64,000 nucleotides of DNA from Smithella sp. (GTDB taxonomy: Bacteria > Desulfobacterota > Syntrophia > Syntrophales > Smithellaceae). Each line of letters starts with the position of its first letter. Positions within the stretch are counted from its first letter, which is position 1. The notes beneath the pieces are model-generated. The model had not been told where the DNA came from, ran no database searches, and saw only the letters and a program-made list of their open reading frames with translations. Below are positions 8,819 to 18,041 of this stretch, one piece after another. Both the position numbers and the translations under genes were made by a program. Location of the stretch: the NCBI GenBank assembly GCA_018056685.1, contig JAGPFC010000006.1, forward strand, positions 1 through 64,000. Direction: 5' to 3'.

Positions 8819-10177
8819 ATGTCTGAACAATATGATTTGATCGTCATTGGCGGCGGGCCGGGAGGGCTCGCGGCGGCGGAATCAGCCGCGAAAAATAAAA
8901 AACGCGTTCTCATCATCGAAAAAGAAGGGTGGGGCGGAACGTGCACTCACAGAGGATGTATTCCAACCAAAGCGCTGCTTTGTTGCAGCAAGTATTTTGC
9001 CGATTTGAAAAAACTGAAAAGGATCGGAATAAGCATTGCCGACGCAACCGTTGATTTTTCCGCGATTAAAAAACATCAGCAGCAGATTGTAAGAGTGTCG
9101 GCTCTCGGCGCCCAAAAGATGCTCGCCGATGCAAGTGTCGAAATAAAACAGGGAACTGGAGAGATTCTGTCTCCTAATGAAGTGCGTTTTACCGATGTAA
9201 CCGGAAAAAACGAAATTTATTCCACTCAAAATATCATGATTGCCTGGGGCTCCGTGCCGCAGGTACTCCCGGGCATCAGTCTCTCGGAAAGAATTTTAAC
9301 GTCGGACGGCATTTTGAATTTAAATACACTTCCCTCGAACATCATCATTGTCGGCGGCAGTGTCATTGGTGTGGAATTTGCGACTTTCTTTGCTGAACTG
9401 GGCGCGAAGGTGACTCTTGTGGAAATACTGGACAGAATCCTTCCTCTGGAAGATCAGGAATGCGCCGATTTGCTCAAGGGGGAATTGACCCGTCTGGGTG
9501 TTGCCATTCACACCTCGACAAAGTTGGAGAGCCTGAACGATACAGGAAATTCAGTCGTGATGAGTGCTCAAAAAGACGGCAAACAATTGGAAATAATTGC
9601 CGATTGTGCTCTTCTTTGCACGGGTAGAAAGCCTCTAATGAATATTGAAGAGCTGGACAATTTGGAAATCAAATATTCTAAATCGGGAATTACCGTGAAT
9701 GAAAATATGATGACGAATGTTGCCGGCATTTACGCGGTGGGTGATGTCACCGGCGGAATGATGCTGGCGCACCGGGCAATGCAGCAGGCAAAGGTTGCCG
9801 TTGAACATATTTGTGGTCAAAATCTTTTTACTTATAACGAAAACTTTATTCCTTCGGTCGTTTACAGTCATCCGCAAATAGCTCGTGTGGGCTATACACA
9901 AAAACGGGCCGAAGAAGAAGCATTGATCATTGAAATCATCAAATCTCACTATAGCGCCAATATCATCGCCCGCGCCGAACTGATGGGACAGGGGTTTGTC
10001 AAGGCGATCTTTCATCAGGAAAAACTTATCGGCGCTTCCATTGTCGGTGAAGACGCGGCGGAGCTGATCACACCGCTTACCTTAGCTGTATTTTCTGCGC
10101 CGACTAAAAAACAGTTGCGGAATTTGATTCTTCCGCACCCCACATTAGGAGAAATATTTATACCGCTATTTGGTTAA
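8819..10177 (+). CDS. lpdA: Dihydrolipoyl dehydrogenase (glycine cleavage L-protein)
   Basis: Flavoprotein that reoxidises dihydrolipoyl-H-protein with NAD+. The FAD-binding GGGPGGLAAA is at residues 11-20, the redox-active disulfide is in GGTCTHRGCIP (Cys42, Cys47), NAD binding is at IIVGGSVIGVEFA, and the C-terminal HPTLGE supplies the His-Glu pair. The disulfide loop differs slightly from the usual GGTCLNxGCIPSK but both cysteines are kept. At 452 residues it is normal. It is the last gene of the gcv-lip cluster, with GAGGT upstream of ATG 8819. Confidence 0.93.
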   Translation: MSEQYDLIVIGGGPGGLAAAESAAKNKKRVLIIEKEGWGGTCTHRGCIPTKALLCCSKYFADLKKLKRIGISIADATVDFSAIKKHQQQIVRVSALGAQKMLADASVEIKQGTGEILSPNEVRFTDVTGKNEIYSTQNIMIAWGSVPQVLPGISLSERILTSDGILNLNTLPSNIIIVGGSVIGVEFATFFAELGAKVTLVEILDRILPLEDQECADLLKGELTRLGVAIHTSTKLESLNDTGNSVVMSAQKDGKQLEIIADCALLCTGRKPLMNIEELDNLEIKYSKSGITVNENMMTNVAGIYAVGDVTGGMMLAHRAMQQAKVAVEHICGQNLFTYNENFIPSVVYSHPQIARVGYTQKRAEEEALIIEIIKSHYSANIIARAELMGQGFVKAIFHQEKLIGASIVGEDAAELITPLTLAVFSAPTKKQLRNLILPHPTLGEIFIPLFG

Positions 10178-10409
10178 GTACAGCGACTGTTTGCATAGTT
10201 CAGATTAAAAATATTCTTGACATTATACCTGTAATAAAGTAAGAAAAATTCACCCTTTACCAGTAAACTTGCTTTAATATTATTTCAGTGCTGTCAAAGT
10301 ATGTGTGATTGTTTACAAGTTGTTGATTTGTAAAGGTAAAATCTTTGCGATGATCTTTAAGGGAAAAGCTTTTTTGATTGTTTAAATCAGGTGGTCTTGA
10401 GAGGTTAAC

Positions 10410-11396
10410 GTGAAAAAAAATTTGGCAGCCTCAATTATCGTAATTTTTCTTTTAACATTACCCATTTTATCCTTTGCCAAAACAGCCATCTCCGACCAGG
10501 AACTGGAAACCTTATCAGCAGAAGCAGGCGTAACGCTCGACTTCAGTGCGCCAACCTATACTGTCGGATCTGTTTCCGGAAGTGTCCTCGTAACGAATTG
10601 GAGTCCTGCCAAGTTTTCCTGGGGTGATTCGGACGGCTTTACGGGATACGCTTCCTCCGGTTGGGTAGGATTGGCCGGGGCGATGAATGCCACGGATTCT
10701 AATATCATCGTGTACAATACAATGACTCTGGATGTGGGCAGCAGCGGCACTGCGACAAAGCTCAACATCGGTTTGCCTTCTATTCTAATTCATCCGGTAG
10801 AAACTCAATATCGCCTTAGAATCGGCGCAAATGAAGTTATGAATCAGGGTGATCACCATTACGCTTTGGGCACATTATACAATGATAAATTTGCGTTGAT
10901 CGTTAATCCTTTTGGTTCCGCGAGTTTGACGATTGGCAATCACTCAGCTGATAATTATCAGGGAATAGAAACGACTTTTAATAATTTTTATCTGGCAATC
11001 CCTGCCGAAGCCATTGACCTGTCATGGGGTGACGAAAGCGACGGTTTTACATGCCCTACGGAGTATCGCGCTGCATATGTTGGAGCTAACGCAGCAAATG
11101 TTACCGATAGTTTCACGTCTGCCGGTTATTTCGGATTCAGAAATTTCGTGACATCCGAAACGATGCTCATTCAACTTTCCGGTACCACGAGTATTGATGT
11201 TGGCAGCAGCGGCACCCAGACGGCACTGAATATTGTTTTGCCGACAACCGCCATTAACACCGGCTTGGCGAATATTACGGCGCCCCTCGTTGTGAGTACG
11301 GCGAAAGATCTTCCCGGAAGTCAAATAGTAGGTATTCTGGACGTGCGTGGTTTCAGTACAAGAATGACGGGAAGTATGCAGGTTTATGCGCATTAA
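10410..11396 (+). CDS. Exported repeat protein of unknown function, paralogue 1 (DUF6160-like start)
   Basis: A 328-residue protein with a clear signal peptide (residues 1 to about 23, ending LSFA) and a GTG start preceded by GAGAGG. Just after the signal is ISDQELETLSAEAGVTLDF, resembling the 'LxxEELxxVxGQxG' start of DUF6160-type surface proteins; this match is from memory. The mature part holds two related units. Each has SWGDxxDGFT near its start and DVGSSGTxTxLNI(G/V)LP near its end. It ends in a short aromatic tail (VYAH). A close paralogue follows after 46 bp. Probably a secreted or cell-surface structural protein; the function is unknown. Confidence 0.7.
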   Translation: MKKNLAASIIVIFLLTLPILSFAKTAISDQELETLSAEAGVTLDFSAPTYTVGSVSGSVLVTNWSPAKFSWGDSDGFTGYASSGWVGLAGAMNATDSNIIVYNTMTLDVGSSGTATKLNIGLPSILIHPVETQYRLRIGANEVMNQGDHHYALGTLYNDKFALIVNPFGSASLTIGNHSADNYQGIETTFNNFYLAIPAEAIDLSWGDESDGFTCPTEYRAAYVGANAANVTDSFTSAGYFGFRNFVTSETMLIQLSGTTSIDVGSSGTQTALNIVLPTTAINTGLANITAPLVVSTAKDLPGSQIVGILDVRGFSTRMTGSMQVYAH

Positions 11397-11442
11397 TAAT
11401 TTTGAAAAACAATTATAAATAAAAACATAAGGGGAAGGATTT

Positions 11443-12429
11443 ATGAAAAAAATTTTAGCGTGCGTTACCGTTGCTGTTTTCTGCATGATGATGCCGTTTG
11501 TATCGTTGGCCAAAACAGTTATCTCGGAAAGTGAATTGGATGCCGTCACAGCACAGGAAGGAGTTACGCTGGATTTCGGCGTTGGCAGCTATACGAACGC
11601 CAGAGTTATGGTTACGAATTTTTCCCCTTCCCTGATTTCATGGGGCGACTCAGACGGATTTACGGGCTACTCTTCCACCGGCTGGGTGGGAGTGAGCAAT
11701 ATCACGATGGGAGCGGATGCTAATATCCTGGTTTACAACACGATGACTCTGGATGTCGGCAGCAGCGGTACCGTAACCAAACTCAACATCGGTTTACCTT
11801 CGGTAATGGTACATCCCTTAACAACCAACGCTATTCTGAAACTGGGCACGGAAAAAACACTTACAACCAATCAGCAGATATTGGGCTCTGTCTATAATGA
11901 TCAATTTGCGGTTATCGTCAATCCTTTCGGTTCAGGTGCGCTTGCTGGTTTAGGTCTTCCCGGCAGCAGCTTGACTATTGGCAATCACTCGGCAACGAAT
12001 CAGCAGGGGGTAGACATGACGTTTAATAGTTTCTATCTGGGAATTCCATCAGTGGCCATTGATATGTCTTGGGGTGATGCAGACGGTTTCACGGGATCTG
12101 CAGAAGATGGTTTTATAGGCGTGAGTGATTATATCCACATGAACACCGGCATGGCTGGCGCTATTGGCACCAGCATGATGTTAGTAAGTATGTCCGGTAC
12201 GCAGAGCATTGATGTCGGGAGCAGCGGAACGTTAACAAAACTTTCTATCGTATTACCAACAACAACAATTAACGCTAATTTCCCTCTTTCAGGTACCAAT
12301 GCAACGATTACCGCTCCACTGGTGATGAGTACGGCTAAAGAGCTTACGAATCCGCAGGTACTGGGAACAGCCTATATTGAAGGATTCCAGCCTACTACAC
12401 GCGGCAGTTTCTGCCTCTTTGCCCATTAA
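11443..12429 (+). CDS. Exported repeat protein of unknown function, paralogue 2 (DUF6160-like start)
   Basis: Also 328 residues and clearly a tandem duplicate of the preceding gene. It shares the signal peptide type, the ISESELDAVTAQEGVTLDF start, two SWGD-DGFTG units, two DVGSSGT motifs and a terminal FAH. Identity is highest in the first unit (YNTMTLDVGSSGT onward) and drops in the second. AAGGGGAAGGA upstream of ATG 11443 is a good ribosome-binding site. A strong terminator follows the gene, so the pair probably forms its own transcription unit. Repetition and export suggest a surface layer, filament or adhesion role, but nothing in the sequence proves it. Confidence 0.7.
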   Translation: MKKILACVTVAVFCMMMPFVSLAKTVISESELDAVTAQEGVTLDFGVGSYTNARVMVTNFSPSLISWGDSDGFTGYSSTGWVGVSNITMGADANILVYNTMTLDVGSSGTVTKLNIGLPSVMVHPLTTNAILKLGTEKTLTTNQQILGSVYNDQFAVIVNPFGSGALAGLGLPGSSLTIGNHSATNQQGVDMTFNSFYLGIPSVAIDMSWGDADGFTGSAEDGFIGVSDYIHMNTGMAGAIGTSMMLVSMSGTQSIDVGSSGTLTKLSIVLPTTTINANFPLSGTNATITAPLVMSTAKELTNPQVLGTAYIEGFQPTTRGSFCLFAH

Positions 12430-12453
12430 TAATTTCTTGGGTTAGCATTCCAA

Positions 12454-12491
12454 AGCCCTGTGTCGGTGAAGTAACGACACAGGGCTTTTTT
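12454..12491 (+). terminator. Rho-independent terminator
   Basis: A perfect 12-bp stem AGCCCTGTGTCG (12454-12465) / CGACACAGGGCT (12475-12486) with a 9-base loop, followed by a run of T. It ends the tandem exported-protein unit and lies just before the end of the convergent flavoprotein gene. Confidence 0.92.
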
Positions 12492-12510
12492 ACTTCATGC
12501 GGTTTCCATC

Positions 12511-13866
12511 TTATTTTGTCTGCTCCCCGGAAATTTTTGCATATCCGGCTGCTTTCTGTCCGGCAAGATAACCGGTGGAAAAAGCGGCTTGCAGATTGTA
12601 ACCGCCGGTGTCGGCGTCAATATCCATCACCTCTCCGCAAAAATATAAGCCATGAATCAATCGGGAAGCCATTGTGCGCGGATCAATCTCTTTTAAGGAG
12701 ATGCCTCCCGCTGTAACGATTGCTTTTTCCAGAGGTAGTGCTGATTTTATATTAAAACGCAGAGCTTTGAGCAGCTCGACGATTTTCCCTCTTTCTTCGG
12801 CATTGATCTGATGCGCTTGTTTGTCTTCTTCAATTCCGGTGAGCGCGATGAATGGCTCAATCATCTTGGCGGGCAGGTAATCTTTGATAATCCCGGTTAT
12901 TTTCCTTTTGCTGAATTTGTCCAGATCTGTCTGGAGGCGTTTATGCAATTGTTCTCTGGTCAAGGCCGGTTTTAAATCAATCAGGACAGATACAGGACCT
13001 TTTTCCAATGCTTCCACGACGGAGAGGCTCATCAGCAGGATAATCGGACCGCCCAGACCGAAATGCGTGAAAAGCATTTCTCCGAAGCGGCTTTCGATAA
13101 CCGGATATTTGGGACGTTTTTTTTCTCCACGCCCGTAAACGCAATCGGGCGTCAGCGTAGAATCAATGGATGCCGCCTCGCCCTGAAAGGCTGTGGCTCG
13201 CACGTTGCGCAGACTGACTCCCTGCATGGCTTGCGCAAGTTTTTGTTCTTTGACGATCAAAGGCACCAGGGAAGGTCGGAGTTTGACGACGGTGTGTCCG
13301 AGTGCAGCGCTCATTGTATAACCGTCACCGGCGGAACCGGTGGATGGCCAGGTGGCGCCGCCCGTGGCCAGAATAACCGCTTTGCAGTTGAAAATGGTGT
13401 CATGTGCTTTGACACCACAGACAGCGTTTTCTTTTACGATGATATCTGTGGCTTTCGTGTTGAGTTGTATTCGCACATTATTCGCGTCAAGATATTTTTT
13501 AAAGACGCGCAAAACATCATGCGCGTCATCAGAAACGGGAAATATCCTGCCGCCCCGTTCCACTTTCGTTTCCAGACCCTGGCTGTTCACAAAATCAAGC
13601 AGTTCGGGGCGGAAAAAATGATGAAAAGCGTTGAAAAGAAAGCGGCCGTTATCTCCGTACATCGCGATGAAATGATTCAGATTGGCGGAATTGGTCAGAT
13701 TGCAGCGTGTTTTGCCGCTGACCAGAATTTTCTTCCCGCAGCCGTCAGTCTTTTCCAGAAGCAAAACTCTCGCGCCAAGTTCTGCCGCTTGACCGGCCGC
13801 CATAAGACCAGCCGCTCCGCCGCCGATAACAATAATATCCCAATTATTTCGATTTTCCTTATTCAT
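12511..13866 (-). CDS. HI0933/YhiN-family flavoprotein (NAD(P)/FAD-dependent oxidoreductase)
   Basis: A 451-residue FAD protein of the HI0933/BaiN-like family. The N-terminal DIIVIGGGAAGLMAAGQAAE (about residues 10-29) binds FAD, followed by LLLEKTDGCGKKILVSGKTR and the Cys-Asn-Leu-Thr-Asn stretch typical of the family. Near the C-terminus are VTAGGISLKEID and CGEVMDIDADTGGYNLQAAF, also diagnostic. Family members are poorly characterised; some reduce bile-acid intermediates or reactive substrates. It stands alone, convergent with the exported-protein pair. Confidence 0.88.
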   Translation of the reverse strand: MNKENRNNWDIIVIGGGAAGLMAAGQAAELGARVLLLEKTDGCGKKILVSGKTRCNLTNSANLNHFIAMYGDNGRFLFNAFHHFFRPELLDFVNSQGLETKVERGGRIFPVSDDAHDVLRVFKKYLDANNVRIQLNTKATDIIVKENAVCGVKAHDTIFNCKAVILATGGATWPSTGSAGDGYTMSAALGHTVVKLRPSLVPLIVKEQKLAQAMQGVSLRNVRATAFQGEAASIDSTLTPDCVYGRGEKKRPKYPVIESRFGEMLFTHFGLGGPIILLMSLSVVEALEKGPVSVLIDLKPALTREQLHKRLQTDLDKFSKRKITGIIKDYLPAKMIEPFIALTGIEEDKQAHQINAEERGKIVELLKALRFNIKSALPLEKAIVTAGGISLKEIDPRTMASRLIHGLYFCGEVMDIDADTGGYNLQAAFSTGYLAGQKAAGYAKISGEQTK

Positions 13867-14299
13867 ATTTTATTATCTTTGCATCCCTTGCGGATAATTA
13901 TCAAGAAAGATTATTGTGAGACTCAAATTTCAAAAACGAATAACCTGAATACCCTAAAGGGCACCATGGGGTCACTATAGGTGTATTGAAATTTGTAAGT
14001 CGAACAATCCCGCAAAGCTGGGGGTGTAATACCCCGCAGCGAGCTTTCGAATTTGTTTCCAAAGCTTGCTTTGGGGTTTCATCTCCGTGATCGCAGGGAA
14101 ACGACTATCTTATGTACAGGGGGAATAATTCCCCATGATTGGGGAGTTATTCTTCGTTAATTTGAGAAGAAATATTTAATATTTTTGGAATAGATATATT
14201 TCTTTTTAATATCAATTGCATATGCATTGTTAGCTAATATTATTTTGTTGGCATATAATTTGCTTTACCCATCTCAGAAATTAATGGGGGAAGGTTGTG
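13867..14299. other. Long intergenic region with structured repeat
   Basis: About 430 bp without a gene. The first 250 bases hold the module 1 repeat and further inverted repeats (GGGGTGT/ATACCCC near 14023; AGCTTGCT region near 14065). The last 140 bases are AT-rich, with a TATAAT at 14254-14259 that may be the -10 box for the downstream small gene, but no good -35 was seen. Confidence 0.4.
13924..13995 (+). repeat. Intergenic hairpin repeat, module 1, copy B
   Basis: Stem CAAATTTCAA (13924-13933) / TTGAAATTTG (13986-13995) closes a 52-base loop containing AATAACCT and GGTCACTATAGGTG. Those loop words match copy A at 2387-2438 read on the minus strand. The stem differs from copy A at paired positions while complementarity is kept. 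Copy B carries about 20 extra bases inside the loop. Confidence 0.6.
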
Positions 14300-14653
14300 A
14301 TGAAGATAAAATTGTTGCTGACCGCTGGCATAATTTTTCTTTTTTCAACAGTGGTTTTAGCGGTTGATAAACCGGCTTCTCCCGTTAAGCCCGAAGTGGT
14401 GAAAGCCAATATTGTCAAGGCAGCAAAAATGCATGCCACGGGAAAAGTTATCGAGATTTCTGCCGAACTGATTAAAATTGAACGTACTTTAAAAGGCAGT
14501 GTGGAAGCAATGGGATTTACTTTAGACAAGCCAACGACCAATATTATGGTTGGTGATTCGGTGAAAATAGAATACACGGAGCATGACGGCAGATTAACCG
14601 CATCGAAAGTTTCTAAAATTACATATAAGAAAAAAGAAGTTAAAGCTCCGTAA
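14300..14653 (+). CDS. Small exported protein of unknown function
   Basis: A 117-residue protein with a signal peptide (residues 1 to about 21, ending VVLA) and a short mature domain: a basic N-terminal stretch, then GKVIEIS, a hydrophobic/charged beta-rich region and NIMVGDSVKIEYTEHDGR. The pattern suggests a small beta-barrel or OB-like fold, as in exported DUF5666-type proteins, but this is only a resemblance. ATG 14300 is preferred over the adjacent GTG 14297 because GGAAGG lies at a better distance. It is followed by another small exported Lys-rich protein. Confidence 0.6.
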   Translation: MKIKLLLTAGIIFLFSTVVLAVDKPASPVKPEVVKANIVKAAKMHATGKVIEISAELIKIERTLKGSVEAMGFTLDKPTTNIMVGDSVKIEYTEHDGRLTASKVSKITYKKKEVKAP

Positions 14654-14749
14654 ATAAATATACCAGAAAAAGATAATTATTGTTTGAAGCCCCTCATTGG
14701 AAGAGGGTAGTATTAAAATAAAAAATGTAATTTAAAGGAGGATTTTAAG

Positions 14750-15013
14750 ATGAAGAAAGTTGTATTGTTAGTTGTTGCTTTTGTTTTTGCATTCACGATG
14801 TCAGTTGTTGCTGCTGAAAAAGCTGTTGCTCCTGCCGCTGCCGAGCCTGTAAAGGCTGCCGACACCGTCAAAGCTGCTGACAAAAAAGTAGATGACACCA
14901 AAGCTGATGTCAAAAAAGAAGTAAAGAAAGCAAAGAAAAAAGCTAAGAAAGCGGCAAAGAAAGTTGAAAAGAAAGCTGAAGAAGTAGCTCCCGCTGCTCC
15001 CGCTGCAAAATAA
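14750..15013 (+). CDS. Small exported Lys/Ala-rich protein
   Basis: An 87-residue product with a signal peptide (about residues 1-21, ending VVAA). The mature part is almost entirely Ala, Lys, Val, Glu and Asp, including a run of KKA/KKV repeats at about residues 55-76. The composition resembles histone H1-like C-terminal tails, but the signal peptide argues for export. A strong AAAGGAGG ribosome-binding site and an immediate strong terminator suggest a well-expressed short transcript. Function unknown; possibly a cell-wall- or polyanion-binding protein. Confidence 0.65.
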   Translation: MKKVVLLVVAFVFAFTMSVVAAEKAVAPAAAEPVKAADTVKAADKKVDDTKADVKKEVKKAKKKAKKAAKKVEKKAEEVAPAAPAAK

Positions 15014-15042
15014 TTTTTAATAAAATTATTTTATTAAAAGAA

Positions 15043-15070
15043 GGGACGGGTTTTCCCGTCCCTTTTTTTT
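15043..15070 (+). terminator. Rho-independent terminator
   Basis: GGGACGGG (15043-15050), a TTTT loop, CCCGTCCC, then eight T. It directly follows the small Lys/Ala-rich gene. Confidence 0.93.
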
Positions 15071-15111
15071 GTTTCTGGTTAATTATACGTATTTTTGGTA
15101 TACCTCAACCC

Positions 15112-16662
15112 ATGTTCCGGAAAATTATTCAGCAAATCAAAGCCTATAATGACACGCTGACCGTTCGGGTCAGGTTGATGATACTTACAATTCTGGGGCT
15201 GGCTTTGACCATGGCCATCTGGGGCATTATTCAGCTCACCGCTCTGGAAGGTATATTGGTCAGCCAGCAGGTAAAAAGGCTGGAAGATGTGGCTGAAACG
15301 GTCAGTACATTTTATCAGCATTTTCCGACCAGACAAGGACTGCGCGCCCTCGATTCCGCTTTGAAAGATCACGTGCAAACGGATGTGCGTTTGGCCAGGA
15401 TTGATATTTTTGACACAGCTCATAAAGATGTCGATTATGTGGCAGGTGCAAGTCGTGTGCAATATGAATGGCCGGATGACGTTATTGCTGCCACAGGTGC
15501 CGGCAACAAGCAGCGTTATGTCAAGATCGATACCGAAAGTGGTCCAGCTTTGGGATTGCTTTATCCTGTTTCAGGAGAAACGAAGCGTTCACAACTGGTT
15601 GTCGGTGTGATTGGTTTTTCCCGCGCAAATATGGAGATCGTGAACCGGGCGCGCATCTTACTGATTTTCAGCAGCGCCGGACTATTGATTTTGATTCTTC
15701 TGATTTTCGGATTAAGTTATCGTTGGATCATTGAAAAACCCCTCAAGGCAATTCTCCAGGCCATTGATGAATTTCAGAAGCGACAGTACAAAAACCGGCT
15801 TTCCATTGTTCACAATGATGAATGGGGGCAAATATCCAGGCATTTCAATGTTATGGCGGACGAAATCCAGGATGTCATGAACAGCAATCTGGAACTCAAT
15901 AAAAATTTGTCAGATCGCGTCCGTGAGGAAACTCTCAAGGTTGTGCAGTTGCAGAAACAGGTGGCTGATTTGAAACAATTGACCACTCTGGGTCAGTTGA
16001 CAGCCAATCTCGCTCATGATCTGGGTACACCGCTTCATTCCATCGGCGGTCTGGCCAAACTTCTTCTGGAGCGAGGTGGCTGGCCTCAGGATGTGGAACA
16101 TAAACTGAATTTAATCGTTCAGCAGACACAACGACTGGATCATGTCATTCAAAATGTGCGAAAAGCCACACGCCTGCCCGAACCTCATTTCGAAGTATTA
16201 ACCGTTCAGCAAATATTAAGCGAAACCGTACCGCTGGTTGAACCTTTTGTGCATAAAAATAATGTCAGCATCAAAGTTGATGTTGGTCATGAAAGCGTGC
16301 CGCTGTATGTGGATCGATATCGTATCCAAACCGCCATTATGAACATCATTCAAAATGCGCAGGAGGCAATGCCGCAAGGTGGAGAAATCAGTGTGACAGC
16401 CCAAACTGTTTCTCCCGATAATTTTGTGACGCTGATGATCAGTGATAATGGTCCAGGTATGACGTCAGACATGATTGAAAAAGCGAGTGAACCATTCTTC
16501 AGCACAAAACAGAATGAAGGAATGCGTGGACTGGGATTGGCGATTGTCCGTGACATCATGAAAACTCATGGCGGTAAGATGGAAATCAAGAGTTCTCCGG
16601 ATACCGGAACATCCGTTATCCTTTATTTGCCGATGTTTAAAGATAATAAGCGTGTTGTGTAG
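15112..16662 (+). CDS. Sensor histidine kinase
   Basis: A 516-residue membrane histidine kinase. A hydrophobic segment near residues 21-40 and a second at about 182-205 bracket a periplasmic sensor region. A HAMP-type linker and coiled coil follow, then the phosphoacceptor motif NLAHDLGTPLHS (His302), and an ATPase domain with NIIQNAQEAM (N box), ISDNGPGM (G1), FFSTK (F box) and GLGLAIV (G2). The order and motifs are those of the NtrB-like/HPK4 group that pairs with sigma-54 activators. It converges on an NtrC-type regulator gene 32 bp away, which is a plausible partner. The signal sensed is unknown. Confidence 0.9.
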   Translation: MFRKIIQQIKAYNDTLTVRVRLMILTILGLALTMAIWGIIQLTALEGILVSQQVKRLEDVAETVSTFYQHFPTRQGLRALDSALKDHVQTDVRLARIDIFDTAHKDVDYVAGASRVQYEWPDDVIAATGAGNKQRYVKIDTESGPALGLLYPVSGETKRSQLVVGVIGFSRANMEIVNRARILLIFSSAGLLILILLIFGLSYRWIIEKPLKAILQAIDEFQKRQYKNRLSIVHNDEWGQISRHFNVMADEIQDVMNSNLELNKNLSDRVREETLKVVQLQKQVADLKQLTTLGQLTANLAHDLGTPLHSIGGLAKLLLERGGWPQDVEHKLNLIVQQTQRLDHVIQNVRKATRLPEPHFEVLTVQQILSETVPLVEPFVHKNNVSIKVDVGHESVPLYVDRYRIQTAIMNIIQNAQEAMPQGGEISVTAQTVSPDNFVTLMISDNGPGMTSDMIEKASEPFFSTKQNEGMRGLGLAIVRDIMKTHGGKMEIKSSPDTGTSVILYLPMFKDNKRVV

Positions 16663-16670
16663 AATGCAGC

Positions 16671-16702
16671 GCGGATGAGCCATTACAGGTATTTTCATCC
16701 GC
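16671..16702. terminator. Hairpin between convergent kinase and regulator genes
   Basis: GCGGATGA (16671-16678) and TCATCCGC (16695-16702) form an 8-bp stem in the 32-bp gap, overlapping the regulator's stop codon. It could end transcripts from both sides. The T-run is weak. Confidence 0.45.
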
Positions 16703-18041
16703 GGTCATTTTTTTCTTCCATAAGACCATAGCGACGAATCTTTAAACGTAACGTTTTGCGGTCAATATCCAGAAGCTGTGCCGCTTTGGACTGGTTCCAC
16801 GCAGTTTCTTTTAGCGTCTGAAAGATTTTATCTTTTTCCACTACCTCCAGCGGCGATAAATCGGATAGCACGAAGTCTTCGTTCTTTTCTTTCTGTGTCT
16901 GGAATTTATCCGGCAGGTTTTCCGGTAGAATCAGTTCAAACGGTGAGAGCAGCAGGGTTTGCTGGAGAACATTTTCCATTTCCCGGACATTGCCCGGCCA
17001 GTGATAGGCCATCAGTAACTCCATGGCCTTCTCGGAAACACGCACTTTCGGATAGCCGAATTTCTTCAATAAAGATTCGACCAGCTGAGGGATGTCTTCT
17101 TTATGTTCCCTCAATGGCGGCACACGCAAACGAACGATAAACCTGTATAACAGGTCCATCCGGAAACGATTGGCGTTGACTTCTTCGTCAATATTCTTGT
17201 TGGCCGCCGCCACAACCCGCACCGCCACATTCTGCACATCGTGGCTGCCGATTCTCCTTATCTCTCCGTTTTGCATAAAGCGCAAAAATTTTCCCTGCAG
17301 CGCTGTGGACATTTCCGTGATTTCATCCAGGAATACCGTTCCGCCCTCTGCCGAGGCCAGCAGTCCTATATGCTGCTGATGAGCGCCGGTAAACGAGCCC
17401 TTTTCATAACCGAATAATTCTGATTCCAGCAGGTTATCAGGGATGGCGCCGCAGTGCACCACGACAAAAGGTTTGTCGCGGCGGGATGACATATTGTGTA
17501 AAGAACGCGCGGTTAATTCCTTGCCTGTGCCGCTTTCGCCTTCAATCAAAACGCTGGCCGGTGAATCCGCAATACGCGCTATCTGTTTGTAGAATTCCAC
17601 CATGGCCGCTGAAGAGCCGATCAATTTCGTTTCCGTTCTTTCTTCCGGAGAATCCAATTTCAAGCGTTTTTCGCGAAGTTCTCTGATTTCAAGAACCTTC
17701 TTGACGATTTTACGGCAATCTTCCGGTGAAAAGGGTTTGCTGATATAATCCCATGCGCCCAGGCTTAACGCTTCCATCGTCGTGTCCAGTGAACCGTAAG
17801 CGGTCATCAGGATCACGGGTAAATCAGGCCACTTTTGATGGACCTGTTCAAGAAACTCCAAACCGTCCATTTCCGGCATACGGATGTCGGACATCAGCAA
17901 ATCAAATTGAGAAAGTTCCAGCTTTAACGCTTCTTTTGCCGACACCATGGTTTTTACGACATAACCATCGAGCGAAAGCGCTTCCTGCAGAAATTCTCCG
18001 GCGACCGCGTCATCATCTATGACTAATATACTTTTCTTCAT
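16695..18041 (-). CDS. Sigma-54-dependent response regulator (NtrC family)
   Basis: A 448-residue activator with three domains. An N-terminal receiver has phosphoacceptor Asp52 in [11 protein letters not shown]. An AAA+ domain has Walker A GESGTGKE, the sigma-54 contact loop as GSFTGA (usual form GAFTGA), Walker [10 protein letters not shown] and an R-finger region. A Fis-type helix-turn-helix at the C-terminus has [20 protein letters not shown]. It should activate sigma-54 promoters when phosphorylated. The convergent histidine kinase is the likely partner. No sigma-54 promoter was recognised nearby, so the targets are not evident. Confidence 0.93.
   Translation of the reverse strand: MKKSILVIDDDAVAGEFLQEALSLDGYVVKTMVSAKEALKLELSQFDLLMSDIRMPEMDGLEFLEQVHQKWPDLPVILMTAYGSLDTTMEALSLGAWDYISKPFSPEDCRKIVKKVLEIRELREKRLKLDSPEERTETKLIGSSAAMVEFYKQIARIADSPASVLIEGESGTGKELTARSLHNMSSRRDKPFVVVHCGAIPDNLLESELFGYEKGSFTGAHQQHIGLLASAEGGTVFLDEITEMSTALQGKFLRFMQNGEIRRIGSHDVQNVAVRVVAAANKNIDEEVNANRFRMDLLYRFIVRLRVPPLREHKEDIPQLVESLLKKFGYPKVRVSEKAMELLMAYHWPGNVREMENVLQQTLLLSPFELILPENLPDKFQTQKEKNEDFVLSDLSPLEVVEKDKIFQTLKETAWNQSKAAQLLDIDRKTLRLKIRRYGLMEEKNDRG

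Noticed and set aside
13063..13980. Long plus-strand open frame (about 305 codons) opposite the HI0933-like flavoprotein
   Set aside because: It is antisense to a well-recognised gene, has no family motif and no ribosome-binding site.
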